Source: Pseudoteredinibacter isoporae_A (GTDB lineage: Bacteria; Pseudomonadota; Gammaproteobacteria; Pseudomonadales; Cellvibrionaceae). Taken from it: a stretch of 64,000 nucleotides of DNA. Positions 52,389-61,637 of the stretch are shown here, piece after piece. Within the stretch, counting starts at the first letter, position 1. Each line of letters begins with the position of its first letter. Below the pieces are notes generated by a model, which was not told the origin of the DNA, searched no databases, and saw nothing but the letters and a program-made list of their open reading frames with translations. A program made the translations under genes and the position numbers. The stretch covers positions 992,001 through 1,056,000 of the forward strand of contig NZ_BAABWJ010000001.1 in assembly GCF_040372805.1 (NCBI RefSeq). The letters run 5' to 3'.

Positions 52389-54194
52389 ATGCTCCATTCA
52401 ATCGTTGCAGCCGTTACCCAAAGAATACGGGAGCGCAGTCAGGACAGCCGAACCCGCTATTTGGAAAAAATCAGTGAGGCGCGTCAGCGTGGTGTTTACC
52501 GCAGTGGTTTGTCCTGCGGTAATTTGGCCCATGGTTTTGCGGCTTGCGGTAAAGATGATAAATCGGTGCTGGCGGTCGACCGCAGTGCAAATATCGGTAT
52601 TGTCTCTTCTTATAATGACATGTTGTCAGCCCATCATCCTTTTAAAGACTACCCGGATATTATTAAAGATGCCGTGCGCGAGCAGGGCGCGGTTGCGCAG
52701 GTGGCGGGCATGGTGCCGGCTATGTGTGATGGCGTGACCCAAGGGCAGGATGGCATGGAGTTGTCATTGTTTTCCCGGGACCTGATCGCCATGTCTACCG
52801 CGATCTCTTTGTCTCACAATATGTTTGATGGCGTCATGTGCCTGGGTGTGTGCGACAAAATCGTACCAGGCCTGCTTATTGGTGCATTGTCTTTCGGCCA
52901 TTTACCGGTCGTGTTTGTGCCGGCTGGCCCCATGCGAACCGGGATATCCAATTCTGAAAAGCACCGTGTGCGTCAGCTGTTTGCCGCCGGAAAAGTGGGG
53001 CGTCAGGAATTACTGGAATCGGAAAGTCAGTCTTATCACAGTGCAGGTACTTGTACCTTTTATGGAACGGCCAACAGCAATCAGTTGTTGATGGAATTTA
53101 TGGGTTTGCAATTGCCAGGCAGTTCTTTTGTAAACCCCGATACCGAATTACGCGAGGCCCTGACTCGAGAAGCCAGTGAAACCATATTGCAACAAACGGC
53201 ATTGGTTGATGGTTTTCAACCGCTGGTCGAGATTCTGGATGAGCGTGCGATCGTCAATGGCATCGTTGGTTTACTGGCCAGTGGTGGCTCAACCAATCAT
53301 GCGATTCATTTGGTGGCCATTGCACGTGCTGCTGGCATTATGATCGACTGGCAGGACATGTCCGAGCTGTCGGCCATCGTGCCTTTGCTCTGTCGGATTT
53401 ATCCGAATGGTCAGGCGGACATTAATCATTTTCAGGCTGCTGGTGGAACTGCACTATTGATTCGGGAGTTGCTCAAAGGCGGCTATTTGCATCCGGATGT
53501 GAATACTATCGCAGGTCAGGGTTTGGAAAATTACTGTCAGGAACCGTTTCTTGAAGAAGGGCGTGTAGCCTGGCGAAATGGTATTGAACAAAGTCTTGAT
53601 GCCGATGTAATCAGTAACATTGAACAACCGTTCAGCAAAGAAGGTGGCTTGAAATTACTCAGCGGCAATCTGGGGCGTTCGGTTATCAAAATTTCTGCGG
53701 TGAATGAAGCTCATCGCAAAGTGTGTGCTCCGGCCATTGTGATTGAGCATCAAGATGAACTACAGACGTTGTTTGATGCAGGTGAGTTGGAAAAAGATTT
53801 TGTGGCGGTGGTGCGATTGCAAGGGCCCAAGGCCAACGGTATGCCAGAGCTACACAAACTCACACCAGTGCTGGGTTTGTTGCAGGACCAAGGGTTTAAA
53901 GTGGCGCTGTTGACGGATGGGCGAATGTCCGGTGCGTCCGGCAAAGTTCCGGCCGCTATTCACTTGCAACCGGAAGCCATTGAAGGCGGTGCTATCGCAA
54001 AGCTTAAGACGGGCGATATGATAGAGTTGGATGCCAATGAAGGTCGATTGAATGTGTTGGACGAGTCGGTGTTACAACGGCCAGCAAAAACCTATGATAT
54101 TCAGCAGACAACGGGTATGGGACGGGAATTGTTCCAAGGTTTTCGTTCTCTGGTGGGTAATGCGGAGCAAGGTGCAAGTGTATTTACAGAATAA
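52389..54194 (+). CDS. edd: 6-phosphogluconate dehydratase
   Basis: Converts 6-phosphogluconate to 2-keto-3-deoxy-6-phosphogluconate, the first committed ED step. The 601-residue product is close to E. coli Edd (603). IlvD/Edd-family motifs with candidate iron-sulfur cysteines: GLSCGNLAHGFAACG, PAMCDGVTQGQDGMELSL, FDGVMCLGVCDKIVPG, SAGTCTFYGTANSNQ, LLTDGRMSGASGKVPAA. First gene of edd-zwf-pgl-eda, with 29-, 9- and 34-bp gaps, under HexR-like sites and a leader hairpin. Confidence 0.97.
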   Translation: MLHSIVAAVTQRIRERSQDSRTRYLEKISEARQRGVYRSGLSCGNLAHGFAACGKDDKSVLAVDRSANIGIVSSYNDMLSAHHPFKDYPDIIKDAVREQGAVAQVAGMVPAMCDGVTQGQDGMELSLFSRDLIAMSTAISLSHNMFDGVMCLGVCDKIVPGLLIGALSFGHLPVVFVPAGPMRTGISNSEKHRVRQLFAAGKVGRQELLESESQSYHSAGTCTFYGTANSNQLLMEFMGLQLPGSSFVNPDTELREALTREASETILQQTALVDGFQPLVEILDERAIVNGIVGLLASGGSTNHAIHLVAIARAAGIMIDWQDMSELSAIVPLLCRIYPNGQADINHFQAAGGTALLIRELLKGGYLHPDVNTIAGQGLENYCQEPFLEEGRVAWRNGIEQSLDADVISNIEQPFSKEGGLKLLSGNLGRSVIKISAVNEAHRKVCAPAIVIEHQDELQTLFDAGELEKDFVAVVRLQGPKANGMPELHKLTPVLGLLQDQGFKVALLTDGRMSGASGKVPAAIHLQPEAIEGGAIAKLKTGDMIELDANEGRLNVLDESVLQRPAKTYDIQQTTGMGRELFQGFRSLVGNAEQGASVFTE

Positions 54195-54223
54195 ACATCT
54201 TCGACGTCTGGCGGGGGTAAACC

Positions 54224-55681
54224 ATGTCGAATAAAACCGATATCGTCATTTTTGGTGGCACCGGTGATTTGTCTGAACGCAAATTGATTCCGGCCTTGTT
54301 TCGGGCTCATCAGGCGGGCAGCCTGCAAGATGATTGCCGAATTATTGTCACCGCCAGGCAGGCGGATGATCTCGATGATTATTTTGAAAAGCTAGGTGGC
54401 AAGCTGGAAAGCTACCTGAGTGGAGAAGACGTTTTTAGCCAAGAGGGCTGGGAAAGCTTTCAGCGTCGTGTGGTGACGCTGCTGCTGGATGTTTCCTGCG
54501 ACGATGGCCAATGGCAAGAGCTCGCGAATATTCTGGATGCTCAGGCTGATCACCATCGCGTGTACTATTTGGCGATTCCGCCAGGCGTGTTTTCTGTGTG
54601 TTGTCGATTGTTGTCAGAACATGGCTTGTGTAATGACAACAGCCGAGTTGTGGTTGAAAAGCCTTTGGGTTATGACGAAGCTTCTGCAGAGTCAATCAAT
54701 GAAGACATTGCTCAGTTTTTTCCTGAAAACAATATCTACCGCATTGATCATTATCTTGGAAAAGAAACGGTCCAGAACTTACTGGCGTTGCGTTTTGCCA
54801 ATCAGATTTTTGCCCAACTTTGGGATGGCAGAGCAATCGACCATGTGCAGATCAGCATTTCGGAAACGGTTGGTTTGGAAGGGCGCGTAAGCTTCTATGA
54901 CGAAGTGGGCGCATTGCGCGATATGGTACAAAACCACTTGCTTCAGCTCTTGTGTCTGGTGGCTATGGAACCACCGAACAAACTGGATGCCAACAGCATC
55001 CGCAGTGAAAAGATCAAAGTGCTGGAAGCCTTGCGTCCTATTCTCCCGGAAAATATGGGGCAGCAGACGGTGCGTGGTCAATACGTCGCCGGAGAACAAA
55101 ACGGCGACATGGTGCCTGGCTATCTGGAAGAGCTGAACAGTGGCAGCGAAACAGAAACGTTCGTGGCCTTAAAGTGCTTCATCGACAATTGGCGTTGGTC
55201 CGAAGTGCCTTTCTATTTGCGTACGGGCAAGCGATTGAGACAGCGTTGCGCTGAGATTATTATTCAATTCAAAACCATTCCACACCGGGTGTATGAGGAA
55301 TCGGCCGGAAACATCGATCCCAATCGATTGGTGATTCGTCTGCAGGAAGAAGAATTGATTCAGCTGACCATCACTTCCAAAAATATGCAGTCAATGGGTG
55401 TTGAACTTGAACCCGTGACACTTAATTTGAACTACAACAAACCCCATGGCGATGCTTACATGCGACTGTTGATGGATGCGGTTGCCGGTGACCCGGCCCT
55501 GTTTATTCATCGCGATGAAGTACGCAGTGCCTGGCGCTGGATCGATCCGATCATTAATAGTTGGGCCGAGAAGAAGCAAAGTCCTCATTTGTATCGCGCG
55601 GGAAGTTGGGGGCCGGAAGCGGCCAACGAATTAATTCGTCGAGATGGACGCAACTGGTTTAATGCCGGTGAGAATCAATAG
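54224..55681 (+). CDS. zwf: glucose-6-phosphate 1-dehydrogenase
   Basis: Oxidises glucose 6-phosphate to 6-phosphogluconolactone with NAD(P). The 485-residue product has the N-terminal cofactor motif FGGTGDLSERKLIPAL, the substrate/catalytic motif RIDHYLGKETVQN, and FYLRTGKRL. It starts 29 bp after edd within the same operon. Confidence 0.97.
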   Translation: MSNKTDIVIFGGTGDLSERKLIPALFRAHQAGSLQDDCRIIVTARQADDLDDYFEKLGGKLESYLSGEDVFSQEGWESFQRRVVTLLLDVSCDDGQWQELANILDAQADHHRVYYLAIPPGVFSVCCRLLSEHGLCNDNSRVVVEKPLGYDEASAESINEDIAQFFPENNIYRIDHYLGKETVQNLLALRFANQIFAQLWDGRAIDHVQISISETVGLEGRVSFYDEVGALRDMVQNHLLQLLCLVAMEPPNKLDANSIRSEKIKVLEALRPILPENMGQQTVRGQYVAGEQNGDMVPGYLEELNSGSETETFVALKCFIDNWRWSEVPFYLRTGKRLRQRCAEIIIQFKTIPHRVYEESAGNIDPNRLVIRLQEEELIQLTITSKNMQSMGVELEPVTLNLNYNKPHGDAYMRLLMDAVAGDPALFIHRDEVRSAWRWIDPIINSWAEKKQSPHLYRAGSWGPEAANELIRRDGRNWFNAGENQ

Positions 55682-55690
55682 GAATTCGGT

Positions 55691-56404
55691 TTGCTGATTG
55701 AATCATTTTTTAATGCCAAGCCGGAAATGTTGGCTGCCGTCCAGACGTTGATGGTGGAATCCATCACTTCTGCTCAGCAGGAATATGGCCAGGCCCTGCT
55801 TGCACTTTCCGGTGGCAGCAGTCCCAAACCGCTGTATGAATCTCTGGGGCAGCAGGATTTGGATTGGCGGAGTATTAAAATTGCCCTGGTCGATGAGCGC
55901 TGGGTTGATAAACATCACAGCGCCAGCAACGAAGCATTTATCGAAGCTTGCTTTACCAAAAGTGGCCAGGACAATGTGGATATTGTTGGTCTGAAAACTC
56001 AAGCGGACAACGCTGCAGAGGGTTTGTCTGAGGCTGAGGAACGGTATCACCAGCTGGGCCGTTCGTTCGACTTTGCGTTGTTAGGAATGGGAACGGATGG
56101 GCATACAGCCTCTTGGTTTCCTCACGCGGAAGGACTTGACGACGCGTTGAGCAACACCGGTCACGAACATACTTTGCTCAGCGTTGTGAATGCACAGCCG
56201 AGTAAGGTGACAGGCCCTCACACCGAACGAATTACTTTAAATAAAAAAGCCGTGCTGAAGGCCAAAACCGTCGCATTGATGATCAGCGGCCCCGAAAAAC
56301 TGGCGGTATACCAGGCGTCAAAAACCGCCTCCGTTGAGGATCATCCGGTGGCGGCTCTTTTGCAACAGTATGAAAAAGACATTCATGTGTTTTACGCGCC
56401 TTAA
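55691..56404 (+). CDS. pgl: 6-phosphogluconolactonase
   Basis: Hydrolyses 6-phosphogluconolactone. A 237-residue DevB/NagB-type protein with LALSGGSSPKPLYESL near the N-terminus, VDERWVDKHHSASNE and LLGMGTDGHTASWFP. A TTG start is read at 55691, since no ATG or GTG fits and the zwf stop lies 9 bp upstream with an AGGAA ribosome site. It lies between zwf and eda. Confidence 0.94.
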   Translation: MLIESFFNAKPEMLAAVQTLMVESITSAQQEYGQALLALSGGSSPKPLYESLGQQDLDWRSIKIALVDERWVDKHHSASNEAFIEACFTKSGQDNVDIVGLKTQADNAAEGLSEAEERYHQLGRSFDFALLGMGTDGHTASWFPHAEGLDDALSNTGHEHTLLSVVNAQPSKVTGPHTERITLNKKAVLKAKTVALMISGPEKLAVYQASKTASVEDHPVAALLQQYEKDIHVFYAP

Positions 56405-56438
56405 CTAAAAAACGCTTAAGGACAAACAGTCAGGACTA

Positions 56439-57065
56439 ATGATGAGCAGAATTGAAGACATAATGACAAGCAGCCCGGTCATTCCGGTGATTGTGATCGA
56501 AGACTTGGACGATGCCGTGCCAATGGCCAAGGCCCTTCTGGCTGGCGGTTTGAAAGTGCTGGAAGTCACTTTGCGCACGGAACACGGATTGGCGGCGATT
56601 CGAAAAATCAAACAGGAACTGCCCGATGCGATTGTGGGTGCAGGTACCGTAATCAGTGCGGAAGACGCTGAAAATTCGGTTGCTGCCGGTGCCGAGTTTT
56701 TGGTGAGCCCGGGTCACACCGATGAATTGGTTGATCGTGCTTTGGTCTTGAATGTTCCGATTTTGCCCGGTGTCGCGACGCCCAGTGAAGCCATGAAAAT
56801 GTTGGCGAAAGGCATTCGTCACTTGAAGTTTTTCCCAGCTGAAGCGGTCGGTGGTTTAAAAGTACTGAAAGCCATTGCCGGACCCTTGCCACAATTACGT
56901 TTTTGCCCCACTGGCGGCATTAATCCGGAAAAAGCCGTGGATTATCTCGCTCAGAAAAATATCCTCTGTGTGGGTGGCAGTTGGATGCTGGAAAAAAGCG
57001 ACATTGCTGAAAAGAACTGGGATGCCATTGAACGCAAGGCGCGTGAAGCGGCCAGCCTGGCTTAA
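56439..57065 (+). CDS. eda: KDPG aldolase (2-dehydro-3-deoxy-phosphogluconate aldolase)
   Basis: Cleaves KDPG to pyruvate and glyceraldehyde 3-phosphate. A 208-residue class I aldolase with VIPVIVIEDLDDAVPMA, the catalytic Glu in LEVTLRTEHGL, and the Schiff-base Lys in LKFFPAEAVGG. Tandem ATGs at 56439 and 56442. Last gene of the edd operon, convergent with hexR. Confidence 0.96.
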   Translation: MMSRIEDIMTSSPVIPVIVIEDLDDAVPMAKALLAGGLKVLEVTLRTEHGLAAIRKIKQELPDAIVGAGTVISAEDAENSVAAGAEFLVSPGHTDELVDRALVLNVPILPGVATPSEAMKMLAKGIRHLKFFPAEAVGGLKVLKAIAGPLPQLRFCPTGGINPEKAVDYLAQKNILCVGGSWMLEKSDIAEKNWDAIERKAREAASLA

Positions 57066-57105
57066 CAAACCCAGCAATGGTGTACCGATAATGTGCGGCT
57101 AAGGG

Positions 57106-57948
57106 TTATTGGGTCTTGGTGTCGTCCAGACTGTGTTTGATTTCACGCAGACGATCATCCATATCGTCACCCAGTGCCAATGCAAGACCGGTTGCCAGAA
57201 TGTCAATGATGGTGAGGACCACAATTCTCACCGTCATGGGAACATAGATAGTAGTGTCTTCCAGCTCGTTACCAGAGGGGATGGCCAGATCAACTTCATT
57301 GGCAAGTGGTGAATCGGGGCTGGTTATTGCAATCAGCTTGGCACCTTTGGCGGCAGCGATCTGTGCAACTTCCACCATGGCTTTGGTGCGTCCGGTAAAG
57401 GAAAAGAGCAGAATGGCGGAGTCTTTATCGGCACCGGCAGCAGACATTCTCTGCATCAAATGATCTTCGTGGGCGATACAGGGAATCCCCAGTCGAAACA
57501 GTTTGTGCTGGGCGTCTTTTGCAATTGCGGCCGCGCCTCCCATGCCAAAAATTTCAATGCGCTTGGATGCCTTCAGGGTCGCAATGCATTTTTCGATCAG
57601 TTCAGGGTCCAGTTCTTCGCGAATAAAAGCCAGGGCGAGCTGATTGGCGCTGACGCGTTTTTCAATTAAATCCCGGGCGTTATCTCCAGGGCTCACGGCC
57701 TTGCTGATAAAAGAACTTTCGCTGGCAAGGCTCTTGGCAAGCTTCACTTTGAAGTCGGGAAAGCTGCTGCAGCCAATGGATTTACAAAAGCGAGAAATCA
57801 TTGGGTCACTCACTTCAGCCAGGCGAGCCAGCTGGGCCGTGGTGTAGTTCGTGGCCGCTTCGGGCTGCGCCAGAATCGCCTCAGCGATACGCGCTTCCGA
57901 TTTACTCAGGGTGGCGAGTTCTTTCTGTAACTGAATTAAAAGATTCAT
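57106..57948 (-). CDS. hexR: HexR, RpiR-family regulator of glucose catabolism
   Basis: A 280-residue regulator with an N-terminal RpiR helix-turn-helix (YTTAQLARLAEVSDPMISRFCKSIG) and a C-terminal SIS sugar-phosphate domain (IEIFGMGGAAAIAKDAQHKL, LLFSFTGRTKAMVEVA). In Proteobacteria HexR binds TGTAATTAAATTACA-like palindromes and is released by KDPG, the product of Edd. It sits between the edd operon and the divergent gap operon, with its sites in the shared 203-bp region. Autoregulation is likely. Confidence 0.95.
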   Translation of the reverse strand: MNLLIQLQKELATLSKSEARIAEAILAQPEAATNYTTAQLARLAEVSDPMISRFCKSIGCSSFPDFKVKLAKSLASESSFISKAVSPGDNARDLIEKRVSANQLALAFIREELDPELIEKCIATLKASKRIEIFGMGGAAAIAKDAQHKLFRLGIPCIAHEDHLMQRMSAAGADKDSAILLFSFTGRTKAMVEVAQIAAAKGAKLIAITSPDSPLANEVDLAIPSGNELEDTTIYVPMTVRIVVLTIIDILATGLALALGDDMDDRLREIKHSLDDTKTQ

Positions 57949-58035
57949 CTTGATCCGCTGGATATCGCTTAAGTTATTGATTATGCCCTAAAAGTTGAGC
58001 AAATCAGAGCTTGGAAAGCGCCTAATTCAAACAAG

Positions 58036-58054
58036 TGTATTTAATTAAGTTACA
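58036..58054. promoter_or_regulatory. HexR-like operator between hexR and gap
   Basis: The 19-bp palindrome-like TGTATTTAATTAAGTTACA has HexR-type arms (TGTA / TTACA) and an AT-rich core. It lies 98 bp before the gap start. Confidence 0.6.
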
Positions 58055-58090
58055 CAAATCTATTGGTTTGTAACGAAAATTAAACTAATA

Positions 58091-58105
58091 TTTTATTAAA
58101 TTACA
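58091..58105. promoter_or_regulatory. second HexR-like operator upstream of gap
   Basis: TTTTATTAAATTACA has two mismatches to TGTAATTAAATTACA and lies 47 bp before the gap ATG. Confidence 0.55.
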
Positions 58106-58151
58106 AAAGGATAGCGTTTCCCTCGCCGTCATTACTATCAAGAGGTTTTCC

Positions 58152-59177
58152 ATGACAATTCGAATTGCCATCAATGGATTTGGCCGTATCGGTCGAAATG
58201 TATTTCGAGCTCTGTACGAAAGCGAGCAGCACAGCGGCATTGAGTTGGTTGCCATTAATGATTTAGCGCCCGCTGATTTCAATGCGCATTTGGCGCAATT
58301 CGATTCAGTGCACGGCCGTTTCTCTGGGCGGGTGGAACATCAGGGCAACACCCTGCGAGTTAACGGGCATGACATTCGCTTATGTTCGGAGCGTAATCCA
58401 GAAGACTTGCCTTGGGCCGAGTTGGCGATTGATGTGGTACTGGAATGCACTGGATTCTTTACCAGCCGTGAAGCGGCCCAGGCCCACATCAATGCCGGCG
58501 CGCATAAGGTCATTATTTCAGCCCCGGCCAAAGATGTGGATGCGACCGTTGTATATGGTGTCAATCATCATGTGTTGAATGCCGATAGCCAGATTATTTC
58601 CAATGCGTCCTGTACCACCAACTGTCTTGCACCTCTGGCAATGGTGTTGAATCAGGACTTGGGTATCGAGCGCGGCATAATGACGACGATCCATGCCTAC
58701 ACCAATGATCAACAGGTGCATGATGCCTTTCACAGCGACATTTATCGTGCACGTGCCGCAGCACAATCGATGATCCCAACCAAAACCGGGGCAGCCCAAG
58801 CGGTGGCTCTGGTGTTGCCTGAGCTGGCCGGCAAGCTTGACGGCATGGCCGTGCGAGTTCCAACGGCCAATGTTTCATTGGTGGATTTCAGTTTTGTCGC
58901 CCAGCGCGAAACCAGCATTGAAGAAGTGAATGAGTTGCTGCGCAAAGCCTCTGAAGATATGCCGGGTGTTTTGGCCTACAATCAGCTGCCTTTGGTATCG
59001 GTGGATTTCAATCACGAAATGGCTTCTTCCAACTTCGATGCCACTCAAACCAAAGTGAATGGCAATCTGGTGAAGGTGATGTCCTGGTACGACAATGAGT
59101 GGGCCTTCGCAAATCGCATGCTCGACAATACTCGAGCGTTGATTGCTGCCGCGCGTCTCAGTGAGGCGGTGGCATGA
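58152..59177 (+). CDS. gap: glyceraldehyde-3-phosphate dehydrogenase
   Basis: Converts the glyceraldehyde 3-phosphate made by Eda to 1,3-bisphosphoglycerate. The 341-residue product has the Rossmann motif INGFGRIGRNVFRAL, the catalytic Cys in SNASCTTNCLAPLA, and the C-terminal SWYDNEWAFANRML. It opens a gap-pyk-glk operon; its TGA overlaps the pyk ATG (ATGA). Confidence 0.96.
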   Translation: MTIRIAINGFGRIGRNVFRALYESEQHSGIELVAINDLAPADFNAHLAQFDSVHGRFSGRVEHQGNTLRVNGHDIRLCSERNPEDLPWAELAIDVVLECTGFFTSREAAQAHINAGAHKVIISAPAKDVDATVVYGVNHHVLNADSQIISNASCTTNCLAPLAMVLNQDLGIERGIMTTIHAYTNDQQVHDAFHSDIYRARAAAQSMIPTKTGAAQAVALVLPELAGKLDGMAVRVPTANVSLVDFSFVAQRETSIEEVNELLRKASEDMPGVLAYNQLPLVSVDFNHEMASSNFDATQTKVNGNLVKVMSWYDNEWAFANRMLDNTRALIAAARLSEAVA

Positions 59178-60607
59178 TCCGTCGTACAAAAATTGTTACG
59201 ACCCTTGGACCCGCAACTGACAAAGGTGATGCCTTAGAGCAACTCATCCGAGCTGGCGCCAATGTGGTTCGCTTGAATTTTTCCCACGGTGATGCGGACG
59301 ACCACCGTCAACGCATTAAAAACGTACGAGAACTGGCCAGCAAGTTGAAACGCAGTGTCGCTGTACTGGGTGATTTGCAAGGACCGAAAATACGCATTGC
59401 ACGTTTTCAAGACGGTGCGGTGCAACTGGAAAAAGGGCAGAGTTTCGTCCTGGACAGTGCCATGTCACCATTGGATGGGAACAGCGAGTGCGTAGGATTG
59501 GACTACGAAGGGTTACCCGATGAGGTCCAAGCGGGTGATCGCTTGCTGTTGGATGACGGTCGCTTGGTGCTAGAGGTTAGTAAGGTTGTTGGCCAGAAGA
59601 TTGAAACCCTGGTGGTGGTTGGCGGACGTCTGTCTGATAACAAAGGCATCAACAAAGAAGGTGGCGGCCTATCGGCACCGGCGCTGACGGAAAAAGATTT
59701 TTGCGATATCGAGTTGGCGGCAGATATTGGTGTGGATTATCTGGCAGTGTCTTTTGTGCGTAGCGCAGAAGATATTGAGCGCGCCCGCGCGGCCTTAAAA
59801 CAGGCGGGCAGTGATGCGCATATTGTCGCGAAAATCGAGCGGGCAGAAGCGGTCGCCGATTATGGTTTGCTCGATGATATTATTCTGGCTTCTGATGCCA
59901 TCATGGTGGCTCGTGGAGATCTCGGGGTCGAGATTGGTGATGCTGCATTGGTGGCCGTGCAAAAGCATATGATTCAACGATCACGTGAACTGAATCGTGT
60001 TGTGATCACCGCCACTCAAATGATGGAATCCATGATTGAAAACTGCTTGCCAACACGAGCAGAAGTTTTTGATGTGGCCAATGCGGTGTTAGACGGTACT
60101 GATGCGGTTATGTTGTCTGCTGAAACGGCGGCCGGCCGCTACCCGGTGGAAGCGGTTGAAGCGATGCACCGAATCATTATTGGTGCGGAAGACCACCCCT
60201 TGGCGTTTCATTCTGGGCATCGCCTGCATCAGGATTTTAATGCTGTGGATGAATCCATCGCTATGGCCGTAATGTACACCGCCAACCACTTGCTCGGTGT
60301 GAAGGCAATTATTTCCATGACAGAAACGGGCAACACGCCTCTGTTGACCAGCCGCATTAATTCCAAATTACCGATCTTTGCCTTTACCCGCCATGAGAAA
60401 ACGGAAAATCGAGTCGCTTTATACCGAGGTGTGATGCCGGTTACTTTCGATATCAACAGTTATCCAAAAGAAGAACGTCTGAACATGGCGATTCAAAACC
60501 TGCGCGATCGTCAATTGGTCCGTGCGGGAGATTTGGTGATTGTAACTCTGGGCGACTGTGATAATGTTCTGGGCAGCACGAATACCATGAAGGTTCTGAG
60601 TGTCTGA
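59174..60607 (+). CDS. pyk: pyruvate kinase
   Basis: Makes pyruvate and ATP from phosphoenolpyruvate and ADP. The 477-residue product has RRTKIVTTLGPATD at the N-terminus, VRLNFSHG, VAKIERAEAV, the metal/active-site motif MVARGDLGVEIG, and a C-terminal regulatory domain. It is translationally coupled to gap by a 4-bp overlap. Length and motifs resemble PykA-type enzymes. Confidence 0.96.
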   Translation: MIRRTKIVTTLGPATDKGDALEQLIRAGANVVRLNFSHGDADDHRQRIKNVRELASKLKRSVAVLGDLQGPKIRIARFQDGAVQLEKGQSFVLDSAMSPLDGNSECVGLDYEGLPDEVQAGDRLLLDDGRLVLEVSKVVGQKIETLVVVGGRLSDNKGINKEGGGLSAPALTEKDFCDIELAADIGVDYLAVSFVRSAEDIERARAALKQAGSDAHIVAKIERAEAVADYGLLDDIILASDAIMVARGDLGVEIGDAALVAVQKHMIQRSRELNRVVITATQMMESMIENCLPTRAEVFDVANAVLDGTDAVMLSAETAAGRYPVEAVEAMHRIIIGAEDHPLAFHSGHRLHQDFNAVDESIAMAVMYTANHLLGVKAIISMTETGNTPLLTSRINSKLPIFAFTRHEKTENRVALYRGVMPVTFDINSYPKEERLNMAIQNLRDRQLVRAGDLVIVTLGDCDNVLGSTNTMKVLSV

Positions 60608-60669
60608 TATCGAGGCTCAGTGTCTGTTTTAAAATACCTAAATACGCATGAAAACATTGGGATTAAGTT

Positions 60670-61620
60670 GTGAAAGCCCGTACCGCCTTTTCTGAAAAAT
60701 CGACTCTGGTTGCTGATATTGGCGGCACCAATGCACGTTTTGCAAGCGTCGATAGTGATCATCAAGGCCTGTCAAATTTGATGGAGTATGCCTGCAAGGA
60801 TTTCGACAATATTGATGCTGCTTTGCATCACTATTTGGATCAGCCCGACATCGCCCGACCTGAAAAGATTTGCCTGGCGGTACCTGGCCCGGTAGAGCAG
60901 GACCGGATCACCCTGGTGAACAGCCATTGGACATTCAGTCAAAAAGCGCTGTCTGAAACAATGCAGTTACCTCTGCGCTGTATTAATGATTTCGATGCTC
61001 AGGCATATTATGTTCGGCAGATTGATAATACAGAGGTGCAGTGGTTGGATCATCATCCAGATGGCCCGGTTAAGGGAATGCGTCTGGTGCTTGGGGCCGG
61101 CACGGGCCTCGGGGTTTCGGCCATTATGCCGAGTGGTGAGCTGGTGCCCTCGGAAGGTGGGCATATCGCTTTTGCGCCTATTAATGCGCATCAAAACGAG
61201 TTGTTGCAATTGTTGCAGCGACGCTTTCCACGGGTTTCAGTTGAGCGATTTCTGTCTGGCCCCGGTTTGGAGAATCTGTACTGGGCCAATTCATTGATAC
61301 ATGGCGATGAGCGTCAGTTAAGCGCGCCGGAAATCACTTCAGCACTGAACGCGAAAGATCCGGTTGCCCTTGCCTGCGTGAATGATTTTTTTGATATTCT
61401 GGCTGCAGTTGCGGGAGACCTGGCATTGGCGATGGGAGCTTGGTCAGCGGTTTATATGACCGGTGGTGTAACGCCGAGACTATACAATCACATTGACGTT
61501 GAACGATTTCGAAACACCTTCAGTAACAAAGGCCGCTTTGAATCTTTATGTCGCCAAACGCCAATTGCCCTGGTTACTGCCGAACAACCTGGGCTGAAAG
61601 GCTGTGCTCTGGCGGATTAA
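60670..61620 (+). CDS. glk: glucokinase
   Basis: Phosphorylates cytoplasmic glucose with ATP. The 316-residue ROK/Glk-type enzyme has a GTG start, phosphate motif VADIGGTNARFA, the catalytic Asp in RCINDFDAQAYYV, GAGTGLGVSA, and PSEGGHIAFAP. Last gene of gap-pyk-glk, 62 bp after pyk. Convergent with the LacI-family gene. Confidence 0.94.
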   Translation: MKARTAFSEKSTLVADIGGTNARFASVDSDHQGLSNLMEYACKDFDNIDAALHHYLDQPDIARPEKICLAVPGPVEQDRITLVNSHWTFSQKALSETMQLPLRCINDFDAQAYYVRQIDNTEVQWLDHHPDGPVKGMRLVLGAGTGLGVSAIMPSGELVPSEGGHIAFAPINAHQNELLQLLQRRFPRVSVERFLSGPGLENLYWANSLIHGDERQLSAPEITSALNAKDPVALACVNDFFDILAAVAGDLALAMGAWSAVYMTGGVTPRLYNHIDVERFRNTFSNKGRFESLCRQTPIALVTAEQPGLKGCALAD

Positions 61621-61637
61621 GTTTGGGCACTGCAACA

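Noticed and set aside
58069..58083. Third HexR-like sequence starting TGTAAC upstream of gap
   Set aside because: The second half does not match; at least four mismatches to the palindrome.
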